Shown in pieces: positions 43,236 through 54,829 of a DNA stretch of 64,000 nucleotides. A program made the position numbers and the translations under genes. Position 1 is the first letter of the stretch, and every line of letters starts with the position of its first letter. The notes under the pieces were generated by a model, which was given only the letters and a program-made list of their open reading frames with translations, did not search any database and was not told the DNA's origin. The DNA is from Dactylorhiza incarnata (Eukaryota; Streptophyta; Magnoliopsida; Asparagales; Orchidaceae). The DNA lies in assembly GCA_033032865.1 (NCBI GenBank), contig JAWHQI010000074.1:9232501-9296500 (forward strand), in the 5' to 3' direction.

Positions 43236-44491
43236 TGAAAGAACTTAGGGGTTTAGATTAATTCACCTAGAGGGGGGAGAATAGGTTTTTCTTATTTCTT
43301 TTAAGCTTAGAGTTGTTAGTAGCCAAATATGCCTACACAACCAATAAATTCAAGCTCAAAGAATCACAGCCACAACACAAAGGATTTTATAGTGGTTCCC
43401 CAAGTGATGGGTAGTCCACGGTCCCCCTACACCCATCTAACTCCAATGTTAGATAGGGTCAAAGATACTCCTTCAAGTTATCTTCTCAGCTTTTAGAGCT
43501 TACACCACAAGTTCCTCAGAACTTCTCAGATATCAGATGAACCTTCCTCAGGACAATAGTCCCTACAGCTCAGAGCTATTACTAGCTCCTACCTTAGGCA
43601 TAGCAGCCCTACAACTCAGAGGAATCCTCCTCCTACAACTCAGACCACCTCCTGGTCCTACTTCAGACAACACCCTTTTTCAACCTTCTCAGAGCTGATA
43701 GCTCTTACAAAATAAAGATATAATAGAATGAAAACCTCTACTACTGATTCAATCTTATCAATAGAATATTTCAGCAGATGCTGATTTTGAGCTGATCCTG
43801 GACAGGTTGGTTCAGAGCAGCTCTAATGTCTTCTTCGTCAGAAGGAAGAAAGAAGACTTCTATCTCTCTTGATGATGAAGGCTTGAATCTCTGCAAGAGA
43901 GAACAACTTCTGTTCAAGGCAGGAAGGTTGTTGCAGCTTCAGGAATTTGCATCCGGCTTTCTTTTCAGCTTGAACAACTTTTCAAAGATGAAGGAGGAGT
44001 TCTCTTTGTTGCCCTATCTTTAGCTTTTATAGTACTGTACATCTTCAACGACTATAAGCACGACCTCCCTTGCCCATGCCAATAAAGGCATTACTTTATC
44101 ACTTTTTGCGCCTTTATTAAATTCTGGGCGGCGCCAGTCAACGGGAAATATATTTGATTTAGTCTCAGCAGATCCACTGAGATGGCTCCTTGTCTCAGTG
44201 GATTAACAGCTGACACAGTCTTCTTCTCAGTGGTTGGCACAAGCTGAGACAACTACTCCTTTACAGTGGTTCTGCTGAGATGGCTCCTCGTCTCAGCGGT
44301 TCAGCTGAGACAGATCTCCATCTCTTAGGAGTTGATTTCTCCTGATCTTAGGTCATGATTGGCCCTTTCTCTTTGAGTCACCTAAGCCTGTGTATCTTAC
44401 AAAAACATGGCTTTATCAAATACATCTTGTACTTAGCATTGCAAAGTGCCCCCTCTTCAAATCAAGGGAATTTGAGGGCAAATTCCCAACA
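43236..44491 (-). repeat. E4 5' LTR
   Basis: Direct repeat of 32140-33418. Minus-strand CTATAAAA at 44025-44032. Its dyad cluster (44162-44313) has CG changed to CA or TG at nearly every site relative to the 3' LTR, while sequence outside the cluster is far better conserved. Confidence 0.93.
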
Positions 44492-44496
44492 AAGGT

Positions 44497-45450
44497 CTCA
44501 TGGACGTCATAGAGATGGCGAGAGCTCAGAGGTGAAAAAGAGAAACAGTAATTGGAAGACAGACACCCTCAAGGCAGCGGCCTGAAATATATATAGAAGA
44601 GGGGTGGGGTCCACCAAAAAGATTCCCTCCAGGTCAGCAAGCACTCACCGAATACCAGGGGTTGGACTCTGCTTTTCGAGCATAGGACACGCTCCAAAAG
44701 AGTGGGGATTGTGTACAGCCCTTTATTCGTCGAGTGGGTCCCCAGGTCCCAAAGGTTCAAAAGGCATGCAAGGTAGGTCAAGAAGAGCACTCGCCCGGGT
44801 TAGGGGAGGCAGGGGAGCCTCAGGGCAAGTCCGAGTGCGAGCCTCATCTGCAGCGCACTCGCTCGCTTAAGAGTGCGAGAGCATGGGAGGCCAGGCGAGT
44901 GAGGGCAGAACCCCACTCTCCAAGCAAGCCAGGTATCAGGCGAGTGGTGTCCCGCGGACCACTCACCGATTAGAAATCTAGTGTGCGAGAGGTCCGGCCA
45001 GTGGTGCCTTCACGGACCACTTGCCCAGAGGGATTTAGTGAGGAAATGACCTAGATACCCTTTGTGGGTTTCCAATAGCCTTTCAGAACAGCGGAGTTAG
45101 GCTATTAGCAGACCAATTTGGGGTGTGATTAGTAAAACTAAAAGGCGGATTTACGCTATTAGCAGACCAGAAGAGGAAAACTATAAATAGACCCTTAAGG
45201 GCATCTTGGAGAGGGCAGATCTCTTTGGCTCTCTCCTCCTAGCTAGTTTTGGTTGGCTCGTATTGCCCTCCAAGGTGCCCGGTTGAGCATTGGTTTGGGA
45301 GGGGAAGCTCTCTAAGATCTTCTGTGTGTGTGGAGGGACCTCGCTATAGCTTTGGCTCTATTCCTTTTTCTTCATCCACAGTCAAGAGTGCAAGTGAGGG
45401 ATAAGTAGGTGTACGCTACACCCCCTTGTAGGTCCGAACTCGAGAGACCG
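44497..45450 (+). repeat. G 3' end and LTR, with CACTCGCC/GGCGAGTG cluster and divergent TATA boxes
   Basis: A polypurine-like AGAAGAGGGG ends at 44604 and TGGGGTCC starts at 44605, a likely LTR start. 44780-45030 repeats CACTCGCC/GGCGAGTG words. TATAAATA on the + strand at 45182-45189 is followed by a CT-rich transcribed-looking region to about 45450. On the minus strand TATATATA (44585-44596) faces the other way, toward ORF-A. The LTR right edge and target duplication could not be fixed. Confidence 0.5.
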
Positions 45451-47080
45451 GTTGACAGTTTCAACCGATATGACAATGAATTGCTTATTTTATAACATTT
45501 GATAAAAATATTTCTAAACTCATTTATTCTTATTCACAACTTTTGAGAACTTGAGATTTTTTTTTTAAAAAGTGTGATTCTCTCTGTAGGAACTGAGTAA
45601 TTAAAGGAATTTGGCTCACAAAAAAATGTTGGAACATGCTTTCCACATCTCTTGGTTTGAGAATAACAATTCCCATTGTATTTGATCATACTTGTCAATT
45701 ATTTATAGTGTGCAGGAACTTCATCTCTCAAGCCCCCATGAGTACAAAAAAGAAAGATGACAATCCTCTATCATTACGAAGCTATGTTGCTATCATGGCG
45801 CATTAACGCTACCACTGGTGGTAGCTTCTACATACTTTGAAATATCGTCGAGATGGCAATATCGTCGAGATCGAAATATCGATGTGACTCATATATAACA
45901 AGTTCTACCGCGGCGCGTTAACGCTATCGCTGGCGATAAAATAAGCATATTTGGAAACAGCGTCGAGATGGAAATATCATCGAGAAAGGAATGTCGATGG
46001 GACTCTGATATAACAAGTTCTACCGTGACGTGTTAAGGATAACGCTCGGCGGTAACTTATGGAAGTCCCTCCATCACGTTGTTGATTGAGGAGAAAAAGA
46101 GGAAGGAGATCCGACGGTAAGAAAAGATATATCGCTAATGCGGTGCGTTAGGATTACCGCAATGCGGTAGGAGGGGTGCCAGTTTTGGAGAAAGAATGTT
46201 CAATAAGATGACTCAATCTGTATGCCAGCCTATTTCCTAAAGAGGATACCGCCTGGCAGTAGCTCTACCGTTGGCGCTAGGATCCGAGTCTATTTAAAGA
46301 GTGGCCCTCCTCCTTTTTGTGGTGTTGAATAACGACGAATCAAAAGCTATAACTCCTGAACTTTCTTGAGAGTCTCCTCCCTGCAGCCAAGAGAACTCGA
46401 TCAACTCTTGTGAACGCTAAGAACTTGAAGATAGATCAATCACGCATACATCATCTTCAAGTTCAACATTTGAGGAAGTTTTTGATGTTTTAGTTTTTAT
46501 TATTAAATGTAACTCTTATCTTTTGTCGAATGAGAAATTTGCCTGTGGTTGTCGACTAGGGCCTTGTGAGGACTAAGGAGAATTTGTTGCACGGGTGTGG
46601 CGACTAGGTCTAGGGTTAGATCTAAGGGGAGGCTTGAGGCCTCATCTGGGAGAGATAGGCTAGAGCCAACCGGTTCTTGGGGAAAAGGTCGGTATAGAAA
46701 ACCAAACAGGTTTTTACATTCACCTTTATTCCAAGTGTCATTGGGATTAAGTTTTGTAATCATGTTTAAAGCAATAATATTAACTTTTTCTCTATGATTG
46801 ACTTGTTATCTCTGATCTTTGAAATCTAAACGAAAAGGAGTTTTTTGTCACTAACGCTGAGCGGTAACTTCTACTGCTGGTGGTAGCAACAGAGTCTCCA
46901 TCTCTCTTGCTTTGTGCAATACAGTTTCATAAAAAGCTTACACCATTGTCTTGACTGAAATATTTTCAAAAATATATTCAACTTATTTGTATAGTTTCAC
47001 CGAAGCTTTGAAAAGTTTTAAAACCCTTATTCCACCCCCCCCCCCCCCCCCCCCCCCTTAGAGCGCCTATAGATCCATCA
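45451..47080 (+). repeat. H2 5' LTR (left edge unresolved)
   Basis: Ends ...GATCCATCA at 47080, before a PBS. U3 words GCGTTAACGC, GGTGGTAGC and GGCGGTA cluster at 45799-46275; TATTTAAA at 46291-46298 serves as TATA box; R-U5 shares CCCTAGTCG/CGACTAGG and GAGGCCTCAT-type sequence with the H LTR. TGTTGGAAC at 45628 could be the start. 45451-45627 is AT-rich and unassigned. Confidence 0.6.
47035..47057 (+). repeat. Run of 23 C in the H2 LTR
   Basis: At the place where H, E2 and E4 LTRs have 5-7 C (TTCACCCCCCTCTA). Expansion or artefact. Confidence 0.8.
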
Positions 47081-47082
47081 AG

Positions 47083-47100
47083 TGGTATCATAGGTAGGTT
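47083..47100 (+). promoter_or_regulatory. H2 primer binding site
   Basis: TGGTATCATAGGTAGGTT, initiator tRNA-Met type with a few changes, 2 bp after the LTR. Confidence 0.82.
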
Positions 47101-47129
47101 ATTCAAAAATGGTTTCACCACCGGGAATA

Positions 47130-48543
47130 ATGACACTTCATGATCATGATCTCGCTTCTACTAGTGGGGAGAAATTTTATATGAATGAAAAATCATAATC
47201 ACCACCTCTATTTATGGGTGAAAATTACAAAGGGTGAAAAATCTTAATGGAGAAATTTCTACAATCTTTAGATATAGAAGTTTGGAATATTACAATCAAA
47301 AATCCCCAAAGTGTCTTAAATAGGAACGAATGTTCGTTAAATGCTAAAGCAATGAATAGTTTATATTGCGGGCTTGATCAAAATATTTTCAAACTCATTT
47401 ATACATTTACTACTGCTTTTAAAATTTTAATTTTCTTTAAAATACTTATAATTCCCCTTCTACAGAGAGTGCACAACAAATGGAATAGAGGAATACAACT
47501 CATCAAGAGGAAGGGAAGATGGAAACTCATGTATGGAAGAGGAATGTCAAGAAGTCCAAGGAACTTAATGTTCAAATCTTGCCCCATCCAAGAGATTTGT
47601 AAGAAATTCTAAATCACTTCTTGCATCCAATTTCATATCTACATTACATGTGTTAGTGATTGCTAAACATAAAATTAAAAATTTGAAAAATGCTAATTCA
47701 AAATTACGGATAGAAAATAAAAGTTTAAAAGTAAATGCTAATGTAGAATCAAATTCTGATGTGTCAAGTTTTTCTTCTTGCTCTTTACTTAAGATTGACA
47801 CACCTTGTATAAAATATAATGAATTAAAAGAAAATTACAAGAAACTTGAAAAGGAGGGTGTTTTTGTAAAAGAACAAAATAAAAGTTTATGTTTATTAAA
47901 TTCATCATTGAAAAGTGACTGTATTATGTGCAAAAATTATAATATTGAAATTAAAGAGATAGATGAAATATTTGAAGAATTGAGAAATGATTATCAAACG
48001 CATATTAGTTTTATAACATTAATTCTTACAAATAGCATGCTTGTTTATAATACAGCTAGACATAATCCCAAGATTAAGAATAATGAATTGAAAACAAAAA
48101 TCAACTTGCTTAAGGAAATTATAAATAAAAACTCACAAAACATAAATCCACAATATCAAGCAAAATCCAAAAGCAAGTTGAAAATGAATTCTCATATCTT
48201 GACTAAGCCAAACAAAGGAAATGAAAAACACAAAGTATTTGTAAATGAAATCCCAAAATACTATCATCATTATAATTTACAACATCAATCTTCTCCCAAC
48301 ATAAAATTGAAAATTAACAAATTTCCTATAAACAATGTTGTTAAAAATCATCATGGAAATTTGTTTTTTAAAAACATTAAACCAAGGTACGAATGTAGAC
48401 CAATACTTAAAAATGACGCACTAATGTCAATTGAAAGGGTCCACTCATTCTTAGTTCCCCAAAAGACAACACGATGTATTTGGGTACTCAAAGGAATCAT
48501 CCCACTTGGTCACCTTTGGATACCTAAATCTCTTATTCATTAG
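47130..48543 (+). pseudogene. gag: H2 gag-like ORF, broken
   Basis: Starts M-TLHDHDLASTSG at 47130, with early stops, then MEKFLQSLDIEVWNITI (47247-47612, Copia gag homology), then a long open piece 47650-48543 rich in Asn/Lys with coiled-coil character (CIMCKNYNIEIKEIDEIFEEL). It ends at the same peptide as H (PKSLIH). Both copies lack enzymes. Confidence 0.82.
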
Positions 48544-50808
48544 CATCCAAAATTAGCATGAAGTAGAAAAATATGAAATATCAATACTCTACTTCATGAT
48601 ATGCTTAATTCCTCTTTTGTTTGTTTTTATATTTTTCTTGAGCCAAAATGTTTTGACCACTTTATATATTTTGAAATATGACTTTATCACATAAAGCCTA
48701 ATGATCAGTAAATTAAATTAAATTAAATTGAATAAAAAGTCATATCATTCTTCAAGTGACCTATCAATATTTTTTGCTCTCATTCTTTTAAATCCATTAA
48801 TTATAAAATGAATACAAAATTTGTTATGTTATATTATCAAAACTAATCTTTCCAAAAATGGATTTAAATAGGCTATTTAGGGGTCTTATGCTAAAATTTA
48901 AAATGCACAATTTTTAAAATATTTTCCCAATTTCGTTGTTGCATGTGATAGCCCCCATAATGTAAGATCATAATCAAGAGAAATCGGAATGAAAAAAAAT
49001 CACAAAAATCATGTTTGTAGATGAAAAATCAAACCTCTGTTTGCTACCGCCTAGTGCTAACTCTATCGCCGGCGGTATCAATAATTTCTGGAAATTCCTG
49101 ATTTTCTCAAAATTACTTCTTTCTGAAAATTATATTACTACTTTAATTATCATTCTCTTATACTTCAGAAAATCTTGTATATGTTTTGGTTATGTTCGCA
49201 AAAAATGAAAAACAATGAAAAATTGCAAAAATCAATCTAAATGATCAATAACATATTCACAATTAATCCATTACTATAAATAATTAAAATAAATATGAAT
49301 AGTTTATCATATGTCGAAGTAAAAGATAATTTATTTATCTCATGTTTAAATTTTCAAATCATCATAAGAATTAATGATCTTATAAAAATTCTCATAATAA
49401 ATACAATTGGAATAAATTCCATTGTTTTCATAACTTGCTTTATGTATGAATTATGTCTTGTGTTATCTCATTATTGTCTAGACCTTAGAATCAACCTTAT
49501 GCTTATTGAAAATAACTCACAAAGCTTATCATCACTCTGGGTCTATGAACATTTAGATTGAAACTCCATGTTGAATACATGCAAATCAGTTATATATTTG
49601 TAATCTTTACATAATGTTGCACCTTATTTTCATAACTCGTCATTCTAGCATCATCTTTTATTATAAGTAGAAATCAATGTCAATGCTAGTTATATCGTGT
49701 CAGGCTATGTTAAAGTAAAATAGAATAATCAAATTTGAAAGTCATGAAAATTTATTTGGCTTAAAATCAACTATCCTCATTTCAAAAATTCATAAAAATA
49801 AAGTCATCATCTATTAAATGTTACTTAGGACTAAAGGCTTAGTATGTTCATGATCATTAACCCATGACATGTGTTTCACAATAGCAAGGGCATATGATTG
49901 TGTTCATTAGAGACCTAACCTCTAAGTCATATATTGTCCTTATCCAGGGAGGGTTCTAGTGGGCCATTGTGAGGCACTGGGGGGGAAAGTGTGCTAGGTT
50001 GAGCATCATCTTTTGTATGCATATGGGATTAACACCCCATCCTATGGCATATGTGCAACACCTCATGCTCATCCGTCACTTAGTACGACGCTAGAGTGTA
50101 GACATGTAGTTAGGATATCTTGAACTTAGATATACTCATATTATATACATTGCAAGAATATTATCTCACTCTTTATGATCATTTTAATCATGCATATTTT
50201 GTTCAAACATGCTATCTTATTTTTTTCACTATATACTCTTTGGGCTTTCATGATTTTCAAAAAAATATAAGTATTTTGAAAGACTATTTTGACACCTCAG
50301 GCCAAAAATCTTTTATGTGCAACCTTTTCATTATTATTCAAAACTCATTGCGGTATTTGATGTTAGTTATCTTAGAAAACATGAATCAAGAAAAACCAGA
50401 ACGAAAAATTATAAAAAACTATGCTTTCAAAGCAAAAGAAAACTACTCTGTTGTTAGCATCGCGCGATAGTACTAGCGTCGGCGGTAGTATAAAATCAAT
50501 TTTTCTTTTCTTTTGTATTATTTCTCTAACATAGAAGATCATTTTACTAATGTGCTCTTAATATACTTTTATGTTTTTCCAGAAGACTATATACTTTAAA
50601 ATGTTTAAAAAACAAATACAAAATAGAAAAACAAACTAAAAACACAAAAACATGCTTTCAATTATTTTAATATTGTCTTTAAATATTAAAAAAAAAGTAT
50701 TGATATTCATTGAAATGTTTCAAGGATGATTAGATTTATCTTTTCAAGATTAAAATACAATGTTAAATTTAAATTTCCAGTATCTTAAAACATTATTTTT
50801 TTGTCACG
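48544..50808 (+). mobile_element. H2 noncoding tail, first part
   Basis: AT-rich, no credible protein. Shares patches with the H tail. CpG islands with GCTACCGCC/GGCGGTA (49043-49080) and GCGATAGTACTAGCG-like words (50455-50490) repeat the family dyad. It is interrupted by S. Confidence 0.65.
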
Positions 50809-51671
50809 TGTCACAACCCGCATTTTCCAACGAATTTAATAAACATTATCAGAGCAAGGGGAAAACACGCGTTATGATGCCACATCATGTAGTGGACAAC
50901 TACAGACGCCTAGGCAAACACTCCTTACGATTAATTTATAAAAGACATAAATATGTTTGAGTAAAAAGAAAATTTACATTTTATGGTTAAGACCGTGTCC
51001 CTCAGTCTGGTGGATCAACTAGTCCACCAGCAGAAGACTATACATACACAACAGAAAAATAAGTTCATTTTATACTACTTGAGCATGAAGAACAAACATT
51101 TTAGCAATGATATGCACATCTCTAATTTAGTATAAGTAAGGAAAGGATTTTCTACGATCTTCAAAGTAGGTGACATTTACTTAAAATCATGCTATGCAAG
51201 AATGACACTTTATATAAATAAAGTAACTTATGCATCCTAACATAAAACTTTCCCAGAGAGCAGTACTTCATCCACAGTAAGAAGTAACAGCATAATAGCA
51301 AGAAAACAGAATTCAACAAGAGAACACAATGGGTGCCAACAAACCCATTGGAAAACAAACTACTACAACCACCAAAAGGCAACCTCTCACCAAGGAGGGA
51401 AGGAAGGAAGCCACCACCAGGGATAGAAAGACTCTGCTCAACCACCTGCGATAGCTACAAACCTGAACCTGAGGCATTCAAAGAAAAGAATGTCTCAGCC
51501 CAAAGGGGCAAGAAAATAGCACAATACTAAAGAAAGATTTAAGGTCAGCATGAAATTAAGAGGGTATGAGCAACTAGACTACAAAGGTAAGGACAAACAA
51601 ATATATATATATATATATGATACAAGAACCTGAGACTGCTTAGCTCAGAAGAAAGGGCAAACCTTAGCCAC

Positions 51672-52105
51672 AAAATAACCCAAACCAGGGGTGTAAAATC
51701 CATAAACGGGCACTGAGGTGGTGGTACTTTATCCACTGCCAACCTTATCCCCAAAATAACCCAAAAACCAGGGGTGTAAAATCAACAAACGGGCACTGAG
51801 GTGGTGGTCCTTTATCCACTGCCAACCTTAGCTCTAAAATAACCCAAAAACCAGGGGTGTAAAATCCACAAATAGGCACTACGGTGGTGGTCCTTTATCC
51901 ATTGCCAACCTTAGCCCCAAAATAACCCAAAACCAGGGGTGTAAAATCCATAAATGGGCATTGAGGTGGTGGTCCTTTATCCACTGCCAACCTTAGCCCC
52001 AAAATAACCCAAACCCAGGGGTGTAAAATCCACAAACGGGCACTGAGGTGGTGGTCATTTATCCACTGCCAACCATAGCCCCAAAATAATACCAAACCAG
52101 GGATG
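51672..52105 (-). repeat. 82-bp tandem repeat inside S
   Basis: Units start at 51672, 51753, 51836, 51919, 52001 and 52083 (partial), each with AAAATAACCC, CCAGGGGTGTAAAATC and GAGGTGGTGG. About five copies. Confidence 0.9.
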
Positions 52106-52547
52106 TTGTGGCAGTGACTCCAGTCCACACAAATCAACAGCGCAAACAGAGGCACTGTGACGGTGACTCTTAGCTCACACACCCAACAGACCCCGACATA
52201 GCTCAACAACCACAGAAGCGGTGGTGCATAAACATATATATGAATATATAAATAAAACACTCTACAGATCATCAGAAAATACTCGGAGCATTGACAACAT
52301 AGATCAAAATAATTAAGAAATACTCACCAAAACTATCCCAGTATATTTGATGAAATAAAACAATATACATGACGAAATAACATGAATAATAGACACTTAA
52401 CATCACGGGACATACCAAGACATGACTTCACCAAAAGAGTCAACAAATGAGCATAAAATGCTCAACAACATAATTTAAGATACTTGGGCCCACACGGGAA
52501 AAAAAGGTTTAAAAACATTGGTGAAACAATTCAAAATACGCGACAAA

Positions 52548-53385
52548 GTCGACGGGAAAAGATTTATCAAAGTCGACGGGAAGCTAACAAAATCGACGGG
52601 AAACCTTATAGAAAAGTCAACTGGAAGACTGCTCGATCGACGGGAAGTCTTAAGAAAAAGTCAACTGGAAACACTTTAGAAAAGTCGACTGGAAGACTGC
52701 CCGGTCGACGGGAAGACTTAAGAAAAAGTTGAATGGAAACACTTTAGAAAAGTCGACTGGAAGACTTCCCGATCGACGGGAAGACTTAAGAAAAAGTCAA
52801 CTAGAAACACTTTAGAAAAGTCGACTGGAAACTCAAGTCATAATCAACGGGAAATCTTTACTTAAAATCGACGGGAAAGCTTATATAACATCGACGGGAA
52901 AAGACTAACTAATAATAGAATGGAAGGTTTACTTATAATCGACGGGAAGAGTCTTCAAAATAGACGGGAAGATTTGACTCAATCGACGGGAAGATCATAG
53001 ACAAGTCCATGGGAAGGATACAAACAAGTCGACGGAAAGGACTAAATTCAAGTCGACGGGAAGAGTTGTAACATAATCGACGGGAAAGCTTACAATAAAT
53101 CGACAGGAAGCTTACTCGATATTGACGGGAAAAGGTCAAGTCATAATCGATTGGAAGCTTACAAAATAATCGACGAGAAGATTATATATCAATCGATAGG
53201 AAAGGACTTAAGACAAAAGCATTGGCTGGAAGAGAGCCCGATCGACGGGACGGGAGCCCGATCGACGGGATGGAGGGACGATCGATGGGTGTCCCATCAA
53301 TTTTTACTTAGAAAATTCAACGAACATGACCTCTCTGCCCGCTCCCGTCGATCGATGGGAAGGGGTGCCGATCGACGGGACGGGA
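52548..53385 (-). promoter_or_regulatory. TCGACGGGAAG cluster in S
   Basis: More than 25 copies of TCGACGGGAA or one-step variants (TCGACTGGAA, TCAACTGGAA), spaced about 15-35 bp, mostly direct. A dyad form TCCCGTCGA-TCGATGGGA is at about 53344. CpG loss explains many variants. A minus-strand TATA-like box (ATTATATAAG) near 54150 would place it inside the transcript, unlike in the other elements. Confidence 0.75.
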
Positions 53386-53620
53386 CTTCAAATAGAAAAT
53401 CTAGGAAAAACAGCTAAGTAAAATAATTTGACAGGAAACATATCAGACTACTTCTAGCATGCCTAAGCCTGAAAATTGAACCATCCAGATTCAGCAAAAC
53501 AAAGGGGTACTTAAACAGCATTAAAAGAGAATGAATAAGAAATGACAGCAAGGATTAAAATCACCATGACTAGGAAAAATCACACAAGCAAGAAAGAAGG
53601 AAAAAACTGCTATTTGCAGA

Positions 53621-53643
53621 CCCCCCCCCCCCCCCCCCCCCCC
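53621..53643 (-). repeat. Run of 23 C in S
   Basis: Third long C run of the window, in a family unrelated to the other two. Confidence 0.85.
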
Positions 53644-54829
53644 ACTAAGAAGACCTCTTATATTTTCCAAAATTTACTCACCTCATAGATCAAAGAGGAA
53701 AAGAAAACATCTAATTGCTCATAACAAATCAGAAAATCTACCCACGGCAATCATAGAAAAAAATCCAAGCTACTAGCAATGAAGGAAAAGAAACACGAAA
53801 AGAAATATTGCAACTTGCCTTGAACTTGCGAGCCGACTCACCGATTAGCACTCCTCAACAAGGGAAGAAGCTAGACATGAAGAAAGAAGAACTCCAACCA
53901 TTAGTGTTAAGCTCGATGACAAAACTCGATGAAACACGAAAAACTTACCGTACACACAAAGATCTCGGCGAGAGCTTTCCAAATCTACGGTCCGGCGACA
54001 AAATCGAGCTCTCGAGCTCCCTCGACGGCCAATGGAAGGAATAAAAACCCTCTTTCAAACTCTCCCTCCCGAACCAGCTAGCTCTCCTTGAAAAAAAAGA
54101 AAGAAAAGAAATGCCTGGACGGCTTGGGGAAGAAGAAGAAAGTACAAGTCTTATATAATTTAATATTATAATTGAATTAATCAAAACTCACTCACCTTAA
54201 ATTATTAATTTATACAAAAATCTCCATCCACTAACTGATTTATCTTTAGGCTTGAATTCTCAATATATATATATAATACTTAAAATAATTCTTATTATAT
54301 ATATAATAATAATACCTAAAGTTAACAAATATAAGATTTAATTTATGTATTTATATAAATTATAATAATTTATAATTATATTAAATTAAGGCTCTTATAT
54401 ATACATAGTACTGTTATATATATTTTAGATTATCTTATTATTTTATATACCTATACATATAGCACTTTTATATAAAATCTTTTGGACAAATCACAAGTAT
54501 TTAAGTGCTTTATATTATCTTAACATTTTAATCATTATGATTAATCCAAATAATGAGACTATCTAGAAAATAAGAATAGTCGCATTCTTTTATAAACTAT
54601 TTTATCATGTATAAACATATTTCATATATATAATATGATATATATATATATATATATATCTTATTATTATTTTCCATCCTTTTATTTTGGTTCTCGCTCT
54701 TTATTAATCATTTATACGCACCCCTAAACGGTAACGCCCTCACACCGCCATTTGGAAGATAATTATATTTAAAATAATTAATAATTTAGATTTAAAATAA
54801 TTAGCGAAAACCCGAGGCATTACATCATG

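Larger units (their letters stand above)
32140..44491 (-). mobile_element. E4: SIRE-like Copia retrotransposon with accessory ORF2
   Basis: 12.35 kb, LTRs 32140-33418 (3') and 43236-44491 (5'), AAGGT duplications at 32135-32139 and 44492-44496. In transcription order: PBS (43222-43233), gag (43156-40634), pol (40631-37449), dyad cluster (36794-37255), TATA box (36697-36704), ORF2 (36600-33857), polypurine tract (33419-33432). Large LTRs, two-knuckle gag and a third ORF after pol match the SIRE/Maximus group of Copia. Only a handful of stops, so structure is well preserved. Confidence 0.93.
50809..54824 (-). mobile_element. S: 4-kb solo-LTR-like element
   Basis: The + strand begins TGTCACAACCCG and ends GGCATTACA; the minus strand begins TGTAATGCCTCGGG, a common start of plant gypsy LTRs. 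Flanks TCACG (50804-50808) and TCATG (54825-54829) are a 5-bp duplication differing by one CpG transition. No gag or pol is found inside and no internal LTR pair, so a solo LTR from a long-LTR gypsy family is most likely. The flanking H2 tail resumes beyond it. A large noncoding non-autonomous element is the alternative. Confidence 0.65.

Noticed and set aside
45628..45640. TGTTGGAAC as certain left edge of H2
   Set aside because: No duplication or partner LTR confirms it, so the border is left open.
51672..52105. Centromeric or other satellite DNA
   Set aside because: Only about five 82-bp copies, fully inside S; a local expansion in an LTR is simpler.
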